DNA from: Theropithecus gelada
Lineage: Eukaryota > Chordata > Mammalia > Primates > Cercopithecidae
Length of the DNA stretch: 64,000 nucleotides
Assembly (NCBI RefSeq): GCF_003255815.1
Contig: NC_037683.1
Location: 81,215,790 to 81,279,789 of the forward strand
Direction: 5' to 3'
The position numbers and the translations under genes were made by a program. This document shows positions 10,281 to 21,167 of the stretch, one piece after another (position 1 is the first letter of the stretch; the number at the start of each line of letters is the position of its first letter). The notes below the pieces were generated by a model, which worked only from the letters and a program-made list of their open reading frames with translations, was not told where the DNA came from and did no database searches.

Positions 10281-11179
10281 CTAATGAAACTAGATTCCAT
10301 TCATAAATTTATTGCTTTGAATACAGTAAACACATCCTCAAAACAATGTATCAAAAATCCCTGCATACTATTAATTTTAATATAGCAACTTTAGTTTTTT
10401 AACATGGGATTCTATGTTTATTTTTCATTTCTGGCTCAGAGCAATTTATATATTATAAAACTCAATCTCTGTATATCATACGGACATTATCTATGAGGGT
10501 AAATTTGTAGATAATTTTTGAAATTCCCTCATCCACAAGTCTAAGAATGGAAAATCCCTAACTTACTTAGAGCATCTCATTATCCACTACATTATATGGA
10601 GCCTGATGTGTAAAACAATTAGTCAAAATAGAGATGTGAATAAACTCCAGACTTCTGTCCTAAGACTGAAGAGGTCATTGTGTTGAGAGAACAGACTGAA
10701 TACAGAACAGAGTTGGACCCAAGGTAACTTGTGGAACAAGTATTCCTTTATCCTTTCAACAGAGGACATATCTAATGCATGGTACTTACACATATACCCA
10801 ACACATGCAGATGCTTAGGGAAAATGCCAGTAAGTCACAGAAGAAAGTTCTAGCTATTTCTGCCACTATTAGGCCAGGTTTCCTAAATTAGTATGATGGA
10901 AGCAGAAATTAACACAGCCAACTCTGGATTATATAAAAAGATAGAAAATTTTTCAAGAATTTTGAAGCAATGAAACAAAATAGATTTTCTTAAAAGGAAG
11001 AGAACAAAGAATATAAATAAAAATATAAAATGCACATATATTAACACACACACTTGTTTTGGAGGTGCTCTTACAGAAATAAAACCCCATTCCTAAGGAC
11101 ATATGTATGATTTTTAATGTTGTATGACCATAGAATTCTTCGTTGCTATGCTTCAACAATTGAAGGGGCTCTGAAAACT
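10281..11179. other. No recognised element (10281-11179)
   Basis: AT-rich sequence; an old LINE tail is possible but not demonstrable. No exon or RNA gene is recognised. Confidence 0.5.
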
Positions 11180-11310
11180 GTCCCGAGTTCAAATTCCTCC
11201 TTTCACAGATGAGGACGTTTTTGTGAAATAGCAGAGGTTAAACGGCCAGAATACAGTCACACGAACTAGTTAGTGGTGGCCCTGTGGCTTTATTTAGAGG
11301 TGGAAAGAGA
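11180..11310 (+). mobile_element. MIR SINE remnant
   Basis: CACAGATGAGGACGTTTTTG, AGCAGAGGTTAAACGGCCAG and CACACGAACTAGTTAGTGG follow the MIR 3' half. Confidence 0.6.
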
Positions 11311-11689
11311 ACGCACATAACATTTTTTTTCCTTTGATAGAAGCAGGAGGAAATGGAACTCTCCTTTCTGCATTTCTTCTCATTTCCTATTTTCTTAGTC
11401 TTCCAGCCCTTCCCTCCACTTCTTTCCTTGTAGCCTTTAATAGATGTAAAATAAGCCGTTACTGGAAGTCCAAATCCATGGACTATAACATTTCTTTATT
11501 CCGTTCATTAGCAGGAACACTGGGCCTCTGTTAGAGATACTTTAAGATTGGTAAAGAGACCGGAGACAATACTTAGGCTGTAAAAGTCTGGGTGGTCCCT
11601 CTTACCCTAACCTCTAGCTAAAACACAGCTCCTCCTGACAGTTGAGGGTCTGGTGTGTGCCACTCTAATCTGCATATTTTACAACAGTG

Positions 11690-11880
11690 ATACTCGGAGT
11701 CAGAGCCTGCTGAAGCACACACTTCCTGACAACCTGCTACTCAAGTCATGGCCTGTGGTCCAGCAGCACCAGCATGCTCTACAGCTAGTTAGAAATGCAG
11801 AATGGTAGGCCCCCATCCTAGACCCGGAGTCAGAATCTACATAACAAGAGTCTCACATTAAGGTGTGAGAAGCCCTGTTG
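11690..11880 (+). mobile_element. MER5-type MITE remnant
   Basis: GTGGTCCAGCAGCACCAGCA, TTAGAAATGCAGAATG and CCATCCTAGACCCGGAGTCA are MER5 landmarks, and the end reads TGAGAAGCCCTG. The 380 bp before it (11311-11689) holds nothing recognised. Confidence 0.65.
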
Positions 11881-13474
11881 TAACAGAGATCTTTAAGCCA
11901 CTTTTCCCTTGCTGGAGAGTAAAACAGGGATCGCACTAAAAATGTTTCATTCCCCTGATTTTTCTTTATTTCCTGATCATTTACTTTCACTTTGCAAGAA
12001 TTAAATAATATACATTACTTGGCTCTAATAGGCACAGAGGCCAAACCCAAACTCTAGTACAGCTGCCAACAGAGAAAGGTAGATTTATGTATTTGATTTT
12101 AACTCAGCACAATTTGCAATGAACTTTTTGCAAGCTGTCCTACGATGAAAATATTAGGATTGCATATTAATAAAACAGTAAAGTAATCCCTCCACCTTTA
12201 TACAAATTTCATAATGCTGGCAGTAGGGATAGTTTTATTCTATTATATTGGGGATTGCAAGCAGTCATACAAAGTGGCACCTTCCCCTCCGCTCAGAAAA
12301 ACACAGGACTGCAGAATTTTCTCTCTAGGCTTTTGGACCTTTCAATCCTCTTTTCTCATTCTAAAAGGGTAGCAGGGATGAGGCAGAGAAGCTTCAATGT
12401 AGGGCCATCCCTCCAAGCTGCATCGTTAACTGTCATCCCATGAGAGGGGGGACAAAAGCATTTTACATCTCCCTGGTTGGCTGCCATGGGTGAATGATGG
12501 TCAAAAACAAGATCAATACTAGCTTAACACATAGCTCACAGTGAATGAAAACCTTGATGGGCCTTTAAGAAGGAATGTCAGTCTTCAAGCTCCAACAAGC
12601 CATTCTATGGTGAAAACTACTGAAGTGTCAAAGCTACCATTCTGTGCCAGAGTGAACAAACACATGCTTTCGTTTTAACAGCTCATTAGGAAACCTGCTG
12701 TAGTATGTAGCTATAATCAGGCACTACTTACTTAACTCTGTAAGTTGCATTCCAGGATATTACTGGACCAAATCCACACTCTGTAAATCAGCTCAGCTCA
12801 GTGACTGAAGTCAGTTATCACAGATCTGTACAATTTCATTAATTTGCTGGCTCTTCATTTAATTTTCTTCTATGCTTTGAGCCAGGGTGACCAGTTAAGG
12901 TGAGGTCCAAGTTGGGATGCTTTTGAGGGTGTTAAAATGTTAAGTAGATGGGATGTAGGGACAAGAGACATAAACTAGGACAGGGAAACTGGGACATATA
13001 ATCTCCCTACCTGTAAAGAACTAATGGGAAAAAAAACAGAGGGGGAGGGGGAATAGGAATAAAGAGAAATACTGGAAGATTGCTATGAAGACACTCTAGA
13101 AACCAACTATACAACACATATCTTATATATATCCTTATATGCCAGGAGGCTTAATATATTATCTTATTCGCAAGATACAGTAAAAACATACCATGGGTAC
13201 TAAGAATGGCTGACAATAATGTGAGATGTCAGATGAAGCTGTGCTGTTCTTAATGTCATCACCACTTAGTATAAATGCCAACAGAATGATTTCTGGAATG
13301 AGAGTCTCCCAATAACACAATCTCAAACATTCTCCCAGGAACTGCATTTGACGTGTAGGTACATTGTTTTCCTCACTTTAACTAGAGTCTCATCCCTGGA
13401 TTATCTACATGGTTTCAGAATAAAGAGTCTCCCAGCTTCTATTTTAAACTGCACATGACAACTGACATGTCCAC
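11881..13474. other. No recognised element (11881-13474)
   Basis: About 1.6 kb of unclassified sequence without a repeat I can name. Open frames at 12255-12443 (plus) and 13159-13347 (minus) have no recognisable domain. Confidence 0.5.
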
Positions 13475-13640
13475 AGCTTTATAATTTTACAGTGTTTTCA
13501 CATGCATTATCTTAGACATGCTTCAAAACAGCTTTATGAGACACTCTTCCTCGCAACAGATAAAGAAATTGAAGTTCAAAGACGTGAGCTCCCCTTGGCC
13601 TGTGATTCCGCAACAGCACTTATTATACTCTACCTTTGTT
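13475..13640 (+). mobile_element. MIR SINE remnant
   Basis: TTTTCACATGCATTATCTTA, CAAAACAGCTTTATGAGAC and AAAGAAATTGAAGTTCAAAG follow the MIR body. The core is degraded. Confidence 0.6.
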
Positions 13641-13869
13641 CCCATCATGTTGCTCTTCCCCACTGGGCTTTACGCTTTGCAAGTATGATGATTACGTCAT
13701 TTTAATTTTCTGAGAGCCTCACACTCAGAGCCTAGGATACCCAATGTTCAAAATTATTTTTAATTAATTATAATACTTCTTTTGCATGAATGGATAAATT
13801 TCATAAGAAAGGAATTGGTACATTTCTATTTCTATGTCTGTGATGCCATTTAATGACCCAGAGATGGCA

Positions 13870-13917
13870 AATCTTTTTTTTTTTATATATATATATAAAA
13901 TATATACATATATATGG
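13870..13917. repeat. T-run and (TA)n microsatellite
   Basis: T10 is followed by alternating TA repeats with a few interruptions. The tract is AT-only except for a single C and G. Confidence 0.9.
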
Positions 13918-13982
13918 CATATTTCTTAAATATGTTGAGATGATCCTATTAAAGAAAGAAGACAAGTTAAAGGAAAAGAACC

Positions 13983-14268
13983 AGACAGGCGTCGTGGCTC
14001 ACGCCTGTAATCCCAGCACTTTGGGAGGCCAAGGTGGGCAGATCACAAGGTCAAGAGATCAAGACCATCCTGGCCAACATGATGAAACTCCGTCTCTACT
14101 AAAAATACAAAAATTAGCCAGGCATGGTGGTGCGTGCATGTGGTCCCAGCTACTCGGGAGGCTGAGGCAGGAGAATTGCTTGAACTTGGGAGGCGGAGGT
14201 TGCAGTAAGCCAAGATTGCACCACTGCACCACTCCAGCCTGGCGACAGAGCAAGACTCTGTCTCAAAA
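13983..14268 (+). mobile_element. AluS (Sc-like)
   Basis: Full-length Alu with GATCACAAGGTCAAGAGATC, an Sc/Y-type arm. Near the 3' end CACCACTGCACCACTCCAG shows a small internal duplication. AAAGGAAAAGAAC flanks it at 13969-13981 and about 14269-14281, a perfect target duplication. Confidence 0.93.
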
Positions 14269-14281
14269 AAAGGAAAAGAAC

Positions 14282-15271
14282 ACCCAGAAATGGTGGTCTC
14301 TAATCTGTAGACTGGCTGTGTGTGAGGTGCACATGAGAGCAGAGGGTTGCAATGTACTGGACCAACTGGGTCCTTTAGTGTTCTACCTGATTTCCATGGA
14401 CTCCAACAACAACTCTACGAAGAACACTTTCCCAAAATTACCCACTGAAGATCTGGGATTGGGGCTGTTTCATATCTCTGCTATATGTAAGTGTGAGCCA
14501 GAAGAACTGAGGTTGTTTGGCACTTTCTTTAGTATTTGTTGTTCTGAGTTAACAAGTAAAAAATAGCTCAGGACATCTGACGAGATTGTGGTGAGAACTT
14601 TTGATCCTAACATTCTTACAATGCTTCTCCTCATTTGACACTATGGATACTCACAACTATACTAAGAGTTTTCTCAAGACCACTCCCCTTAAGGCAAAGT
14701 GAAACTTAAAAAAGAGTGGGGATTAAATATATTTTCGTAAAGCAGAAGACTATATCTACTAAAAAAACTGCACTTGTTTCTGTAGTTTTCACTAGTTTGG
14801 AACCTGATCAATGTTAAAGACAGAGAAAGAGACCAAAGAGATATGAAGTGATAGAGTCTTCTTAAAGTTTCTGTTTATTATTTATTTCTCATATTTCATA
14901 AATATAAAAGTACAACACAGTATAGTCATTTATAATGCCAAGAATTTTAATAAATCATTATGTAATAATGACACATCTTACCCAGAACTTAGCTGTCTAG
15001 TCACAATAATTAGAAAATTAATGAGAACAGAAATAATCAAATAAGTGAATAAACTACCAAAAATACTATGGATGAATTTATCTTATACAGAAGGCTTAAA
15101 TCCACGACAAATTTATACTTGGTTCTAATTAACTTTGGATGTCTCCCTCCCCGCTCCCCACGCTATAGCTTAGGCCAGATGACAAACTCATGGCAATTGC
15201 TTCTGGAAGGCCTAGTAACTCAAAGCCAAATTCCTATAGCAAGGGAAGTGATTTTTACAATGATGTTTAAA
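14282..15271. other. No recognised element (14282-15271)
   Basis: About 1 kb of unclassified, AT-rich sequence. The open frame reading into it from 13853 begins inside the Alu and is not evidence of a gene. Confidence 0.5.
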
Positions 15272-15565
15272 GGTGGGCATGGTGGCTCATGCCTGTAATC
15301 CCAATACTTGGGAGGCTGAGCTGGGCGGATCACTTGAGGTCAGGAGTTTGAGAGCAGCCTGGTCAACATGGTGAAACCCTGTCTCTACTAAAAATATTTA
15401 AAAAATTAGCCAGGCATGGTGGCATGCACCTGTAGTCCCATCCCAGCTGCTTGGGAGGCTGAGATGCACGAATTGCTTGAACCTGGGAGGCGGAGATTGC
15501 AGGAGCCAAGATCGTACAACTGCACTCCAGCCTGGGTGACAGAGAGAGACTGTCTTTAAAAAAAA
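15272..15565 (+). mobile_element. AluS
   Basis: Full-length Alu from GGTGGGCATGGTGGCTCATG to a short A-tail. AGTCCCATCCCAGCTG shows a local CATCCCA duplication. Confidence 0.92.
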
Positions 15566-15913
15566 GATACTTAAAAAACAAAAATGATCCGGCAAATTGC
15601 TCTATAAACTGTCCAGTTCCTAGGGACATTGTCATCACAGTACAATACAATAATATGATTGAAAACAATGAACCTAACTAAGAGATGATTAAATCATGTT
15701 CAATATATTATTATACAAAGACTGAAAGCATATAACTTCAAAAAGTTTTGAAAAGAAAATTATTTAAGTGAGAGAGGAATACAGAAGATATAATTAGAGA
15801 GAGAACTCACGTACCATTGGGAAAGCTTAGCTTTTCAGAATAGCTTATTTTCAGACAGAGAAACATAACCTACATTTTTACTACAATTGACTTATTTTAA
15901 ATTTTATTAAAAA
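15566..15913. other. No recognised element (15566-15913)
   Basis: AT-rich unclassified sequence between two Alus. Confidence 0.5.
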
Positions 15914-16046
15914 TTTTTTTTAAGTAGATACGGGTCTTACCATGTTGCCCAGACTGGTCTTGAACTCCTGGCCTCAAGTGATCCTCCTAGCTTGGCCTCC
16001 CAAATCACATGCTGAGATTACAGGCATTAACCACTATGCTTGGCTT
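15914..16046 (-). mobile_element. Alu monomer fragment
   Basis: One arm only: CTTACCATGTTGCCCAGACT, GAACTCCTGGCCTCAAGTGA and GCTGAGATTACAGGCATTAA. It suits AluJ or a free left monomer. Confidence 0.85.
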
Positions 16047-16363
16047 ACAATTTATTTTTAAATATTTTTCCAACTATTTCCTTGTGGTGCCTGGTGATAA
16101 TCCCTATTTTCTGAAGATCTGTATGGCTGTCAAAACAGGTATCCTAAACAAACTTAGAGAAACTTACAAAGTGTCTACTCTGCCTTGAAATTATCAGCTC
16201 CATGGGTCCACTACGATGCCTCAGACCTCTTGTTATTCCTACACATCATCCAGTCAAATGGGTAAGCATTCAATAAATGTTTGTTGAAATAAATCTTTTA
16301 ATTTTGTGCCTAAATCATGAGATAATTTCCTAATGCTTTGTTTTTGTTGTATAGACCAATTTA
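16047..16363. other. No recognised element (16047-16363)
   Basis: Unclassified. AATAAATGTTTGTTGAAATAA near 16272 resembles the antisense end of L2 or MIR but is too short to assign. Confidence 0.5.
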
Positions 16364-16655
16364 TTTTTTTTAGATGGAGTCTCGCTCTGTCGCTCAAGCT
16401 GAAGTGCAGTGGCAAGATCTCAGCTCACTGCAACCTCCACCTCTGGGGTTCAAGCAATTCTCCTGCCTCAGCCTCCCGAGTAGCTGGGATTATAGGTGCA
16501 TGCCACCACCACGCCCAGCTAATTTCTGTATTTTTAGTAGAAATGGGGTTTCACCGTGTTGGCCAGGCTGGTCTTGAACTCCTGATCTCAGGTGATCTGC
16601 CCATCTTGGCCTCCGAAAGTGCTGGGATTATAGGCATAAGCCACCACGCCTGGCT
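16364..16655 (-). mobile_element. AluS
   Basis: Full-length Alu complement from a short T-run to CACCACGCCTGGCT. It is the first of three Alus in the same orientation within 1.1 kb. Confidence 0.93.
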
Positions 16656-16656
16656 T

Positions 16657-16763
16657 GAAGTCATATTTTAAAAAATGAAATCCCTAACATAAAAAAATAG
16701 ACAAATTTATACATTAAATACTTTTTAAACATTAGGGATTTCATTTCTTAAATATATGACTTC
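16657..16763. repeat. Inverted repeat between two Alus
   Basis: The left arm (16657-16687) runs from GAAGTCATAT to GAAATCCCTAA. The right arm (16731-16763) runs from TTAGGGATTTC to ATATGACTTC and is its near-perfect reverse complement, with one or two mismatches and one indel. The arms are about 31-32 nt with a 43-nt AT-rich loop. The structure lies entirely between neighbouring Alus. Confidence 0.88.
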
Positions 16764-16780
16764 TTTTATTTCACTGCTTA

Positions 16781-17070
16781 TTTTTTTTTTAAGACGGAGT
16801 CTCATTGTGCCACCCAGCCTGGAGTGCAATGGTATGATCTCGGCTCACTGCAACCTCCAGCTCCCGGGTTCAAGCGATTCTCCTGCCTCAGCCTTCTCAG
16901 TAGCTGGGATTACAGATGTCCACCACCATGCCCAGCTAATTTTTGTAGTTTTGTATAGATGGAGTTTTGCCATGTTGGCCAGGCTGGTCTCAAACTCCTA
17001 ACCTTAAGCGATCTGCCCACCTCAGCTTCCCAAACTGCTAAGATTACAGACGTGAGACACCACGCGCTCC
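16781..17070 (-). mobile_element. AluS, source of an inverted copy
   Basis: Full-length Alu complement with private variants such as TTTTTGTAGTTTTGTATAGA and CTAACCTTAAGCGATCTGC. Positions 16893-17016 reappear inverted at 18744-18867 with no differences. Confidence 0.93.
16893..17016 (+). repeat. 124-bp segment perfectly duplicated in inverse orientation
   Basis: This segment runs from CTTCTCAGTAGCTGG to AAGCGATCTGC. It matches the reverse complement of 18744-18867 at every base, including variants private to this Alu. Because it lies inside a complete Alu it is the probable donor. Confidence 0.97.
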
Positions 17071-17085
17071 CTAAGCCTAATTCTT

Positions 17086-17385
17086 TTTTTTTTTTTTGTA
17101 GAGATGGAGTCTTGCCCCATCACTGAGGTTGGAGTACAGTGGCGTAATCTCTGCTCATTGCAACCTCCACCTCCTGGGTTCAAGCAATTCTCCTGCCTGA
17201 GCCTCCCGAGTAGCTGAGACTACAGGTGAACACTGCCATGCCTGGATAATTTCTTTTGTATTTTAGTGGAGACGGGGTTTCACCGTGTTGCCCAGGCTGG
17301 TCTGAACTCCTGAGCTCAGGCACTCCACCCGCCTCAGCCTTCCAAAGTGCTAGGATTACAGGCGTGAGGCACCATGCCCACTAGG
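17086..17385 (-). mobile_element. AluS
   Basis: Full-length Alu complement. GCCTAATTCTT occurs at 17075-17085 and again at 17386-17396, an 11-bp perfect target duplication. It lies about 15 bp from the preceding Alu. Confidence 0.95.
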
Positions 17386-17460
17386 GCCTAATTCTTAAAC
17401 AAAAAATGTCACAGCAGAATTCAGTTCCTTTTCACACAGGTTAATAGTAATATTAATGCT

Positions 17461-17870
17461 TGATATGGTTTAGATCTGTGTCCCCACCAAGTCTCACGCT
17501 GAACTGTAATCCCCAGTGTTGGAGGTGGGGCCTAGTGGGAGGTGATTGGATCATGGGGGCAGAGCTCTCATGAATGGGCTAGCACCATCCCCTGGGTGCT
17601 GTTCTTGTGATAGTGAGTCAGTGAGTTACTGTGAAATCTGGTTATTTAAGTGTGTAGCACCTCTCTCCTCTCTTCCTCCTGCTCTGGCCACGTAAGATGT
17701 GCCTGCTTTCCCTTTGCCTTCTGCCATGATTCTAAGTTTCCTGAGGCCTCCCCAGAAGCCACCATGCTTTCCGCATGGCCTGCGGAACCTTGAGCCAATT
17801 AAACCCCTTTTCTTTATAAATTGCCCAATCTCCAGTATTTCTTTATAGCAGTGAGAGAACGGACTAATCA
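17461..17870 (+). mobile_element. Complete solo LTR, ERVL-MaLR (MSTA/MSTB type)
   Basis: It starts TGATATGGTTTAG and ends GGACTAATCA, 410 bp, as expected for MST LTRs. Internal landmarks are CCTAGTGGGAGGTGATTGGA and TTTATAAATTGCCCAATCTC. The 5-bp target duplication ATGCT is perfect (17456-17460, 17871-17875). No internal proviral sequence remains. Confidence 0.93.
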
Positions 17871-17875
17871 ATGCT

Positions 17876-18218
17876 TCTCAAAAGGGTAGCACATACACAC
17901 AAATCATAGGTACTTACCATCTTGACTGAAACCTTAGTGACCATAGCAATTTATAAACCTGTGTTTTGTTTAAGTGCATTCCCAGAAGACACTATAGCTC
18001 GGTCTCTAGACCTACAAGGCCAGGACCTGCTCTACTTCTGCTTCCTCTGTTATAGAGATTAAAAAGACTGGCGACTAGCATTACCACATTACTAGCAGCA
18101 TTCTACTACATGTAGAAGAACCAATGTAATCATTGCATTGATAAGAACAAATCATGCTCCTTATGACACATGACACTGCACTAGAACACACATTTTCTCA
18201 CATGCAAAAACAAATCAA
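17876..18218. other. No recognised element (17876-18218)
   Basis: About 340 bp of unclassified sequence between the MST LTR and the next Alu. Confidence 0.5.
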
Positions 18219-18511
18219 GGCCAGGCGCGGCAGCTCACACCTGCAATCCCGGCACTTTGGGAGGCCAAGGTGGGTGGACCAACTGAAGTCAGGAGTTCGA
18301 GACCAGTCTGGGCAACATGGTGAAACCCCGTCTCTACCAAAAATACAAAAATTAGCTGGGCACAGTGGCAGGCACCTGTAATCCCAGCTACTCAGGAGGC
18401 TGAGGCAGAAGAATTGCTTGAACCCAGGAGGCAGAGGCGGAGGCTGCAGTGAGCCAAGATCATCCCACTGCACTCCAGCCTGGGCAACAAAGCGAGACTC
18501 TGTCTCAAAAA
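18219..18511 (+). mobile_element. AluS
   Basis: Full-length Alu from GGCCAGGCGCGGCAGCTCAC. GGCAGAGGCGGAGGCTGCAG shows a small duplication near the 3' end. The tail has become an AATT repeat. Confidence 0.93.
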
Positions 18512-18540
18512 ATAATTAATTAATTAATTTTTTTTTTTAA
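18512..18540. repeat. (AATT)n repeat in Alu tail
   Basis: ATAATTAATTAATTAATT followed by T10, grown from the Alu A-tail. Confidence 0.9.
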
Positions 18541-18743
18541 AAAGCAAATTCTAGTTTATTTACGTTAAAAATCTTTTGCTTTTAAACCGAATTCTTATGG
18601 GAGAAGACCCCTAAAGCTTGGACCAAAATTTTGGGTAGGTATTAAACAAACCAAAAAAAGGTACTGCAAAAAGGATCTTATATCTGCCAAAAAAGCATTT
18701 AAGAGTTAACTAGTATTTGAAAGATGTTTTTAAATGGCAAAAA

Positions 18744-18867
18744 GCAGATCGCTTAAGGTTAGGAGTTTGAGACCAGCCTGGCCAACATGGCAAAACTCCA
18801 TCTATACAAAACTACAAAAATTAGCTGGGCATGGTGGTGGACATCTGTAATCCCAGCTACTGAGAAG
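18744..18867 (+). repeat. Inverted 124-bp copy of part of the Alu at 16781
   Basis: A bare Alu middle piece begins GCAGATCGCTTAAGG and ends CAGCTACTGAGAAG. It has no Alu 5' end, no A-tail and no target duplication, so retrotransposition does not explain it. It is the exact reverse complement of 16893-17016. The right junction forms a short palindrome, AGCTAC-TGAGAA-GTAGCT (18855-18872). A replication template switch is the simplest explanation. Confidence 0.95.
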
Positions 18868-20084
18868 TAGCTACAGTAAAAGTAATCAAAAAGATATTTA
18901 AAGGCAGTGACTTTGATGCTTATTAAAGTTAGGGATCTTCTCACCAGAAAATAAAGATACACACCAAACACACATCAAAAAATCTGTATGAAATTTCAAA
19001 GGAAGATGGAGATCAATGAGGGTCACTTCCTACCTTCAACGGATCCTTGGTTCAAAACTTTTGTTTTAAAGGATAAGATCTTTCCAAATTGTGATCTGAC
19101 GAGAACCTTAAAAATGACCTATCCTGTGCTATTTTTATATGTTTCCAAATAGGCTTTCCTCTTTTTTATTAAAAAGTAGAAGAAAAGGAGATAAATTACT
19201 TAGTAATAAACATGCATTAAAAAAATTTAGAACGCTAAGCATACTTACCATTGCCATTACTTTGACACTGGCTTTACAAGGAGAAAAGAAAGCCAAGGAG
19301 AGGCCTAAAAATAAAACTCTCAAAATATCAAAAGGAAGCACTAACTTTCTTCCATCTATAGAAGCAGCTCACTAGATAGAGAGAAAAAAAAAAAAGGTGA
19401 CAGGCCCCTATTTATTGTGAAAGAGAGAGAAATTAATTTGCCTCTAGAAATTCAAATAAATTTCAAGTAAGAGTTACCTACCACAAAAGTTCTTGTCTGG
19501 CTTGAATTCTTCTCCCACTCAAAGGAGGATAATTTTATCAGCTGGCAATTCATAGAAATGTAAACCATCACACTGTTCTGTGTCCAAGAACCAAGAATTT
19601 TTCTACAGGAAATTTACACAAGTGACCTTATGCACTACCAAGATTAGCAAAATCAAAAACTTGTTCAAAACTAGGTCTGCCAGCTAAGCTCTACTCTTCT
19701 TGCAGTTTTTAGTTTGTTCAAGTGTAAGTCAATTTAGAGAAGCTGCTGTAAAAATAATGTCGATTTTTTAAGGTTAGGCAGGATGAGAAAATCGCTTTTT
19801 GTATGTGACCCTCAAAGATAAAGGTTATTCCCCTTCCGCTATCTTTGTAAAACACAAATGGGGTAACTTAACCATGCAGTTTTCTGCAGACCCATTTATT
19901 CTAGGACCTTTCATGCTTTTATGATACAGAGGTAACAAGCCAGAGAGCACAATGAGGAAAGAGGTTAAAAAGTCCAGCACCTGCCGTGTCAGAAGTAAGC
20001 TGGTTTAATCCGCACAGAAATCCAAGCCAACAGTTCATGTGAGCTCAACCTTTCTGACTACTGGCATCCTATCCCCCAATTAAA
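18868..20084. other. No recognised element (18868-20084)
   Basis: About 1.2 kb of AT-rich unclassified sequence. Two overlapping open frames at 19135-19375 on opposite strands carry no recognisable domain. Confidence 0.5.
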
Positions 20085-20350
20085 ACACAGTATTTAATAC
20101 ACCCATGGACATAGAAAGTAGAATAATGATTGCCTAGTGCTGGGGGCTGTGTGGTGGTTGGGGGGGAAATGGGCTTTTGATTGCCAATGGGCATGGGTTC
20201 TCTTTTTGGGGTGATGAAAATGTTCGAATGTTGTTTGTGGCAGTGGTCACATGATGATGTGAATTTACTAAAAACCATTGCATCATATATTTTAAAGGGT
20301 GGACTGTACAGTTTGTGAATTATATCTCAATAAAGTAGTTCTTAAAAAAA
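20085..20350 (+). mobile_element. L1M (L1ME-type) 3' end
   Basis: Matches the end of old L1: GAATAATGATTGCCTAGTGC, CTTTTTGGGGTGATGAAAAT, TTACTAAAAACCATTG and GTGAATTATATCTCAATAAA, followed by an A-rich end. Confidence 0.85.
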
Positions 20351-21167
20351 CTAAAATGTATGAATTTCCCTGTCATTAAGATCCGGGTAAGTTGATAGGT
20401 GAAGGTTAAGATAAGACAAAAAGGTATTAGAAGAAATGGCAAGAGTGTAAGATAAAAATAGGTAGAGAAAAAAAATCACTGGGTTCTTTCTTACTGAATC
20501 ACTCCCCCATCAACAAAGGACACGGGCGAAGCTTCATTGCACTTAGGATTTGACGATGCCTCTGTTCCATGTTTCTTCAGTACAGGGTAACAAGCCTTAA
20601 AATTATCTGGAATCCCAACGCTTAGTAGAACACCCTAAACTTTGTGCAGCAGCTCCATTTGCATGTTGTTCATGGTGGTGATGATGATCTTAGCCATTTT
20701 ATAAAACAAACCCGTCTCTTGGAAAGGATATACAGAGTACCAAGAAACAAGGAGGAACACCAAGATGGATGTTCTACTTTCCTTCCAGTGACCAAAGCAG
20801 GTATCTGATAAGGAGGATTCTTCTAACTCAGGAAACAACGATTAGCTCAAACACTTTTATTTGTTTATCTGATAAAGACAGATTATACACATTCATGTCC
20901 AGACTATCCTGAAACATACTGTTCACATCTGATTGCATTAATTATCAGTTCCATGGGAAAACCCAGTTTCTTACTGCATTTCTCACCATCACAGGGCTTC
21001 TTCCCACACTGGACTACATTTTTCAGGCCTGAAGTGTATCACTGGTGTAAATGGAAAATTGGTTTGGGCTATCAACATGGCTCTTGGCAGCATCTATTTA
21101 AAAACTGACATCAAAATTTAGCTCTCCCTTTTAAAATTTCACTGCAACACAGACATTTAGAAATGGT
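20351..21167. other. No recognised element (20351-21167)
   Basis: About 0.8 kb of unclassified sequence. The open frame at 20635-20838 (minus) has no recognisable domain. Confidence 0.5.

Noticed and set aside
13853..14566. 237-codon open frame, the longest in the window
   Set aside because: About 100 codons are translated Alu (13983-14268) and the remainder has no recognised domain; no start context or splice signals support it.
16364..17385. Three adjacent minus-strand Alus as a tandem duplication
   Set aside because: They differ from each other and the third has its own 11-bp target duplication, so they are independent insertions.
18720..18900. MADE1/miR-548-like hairpin around ATGGCAAAAA and AAAAGTAAT
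   Set aside because: Only short pieces resemble MADE1 and they flank the inverted Alu copy; no complementary arms exist.
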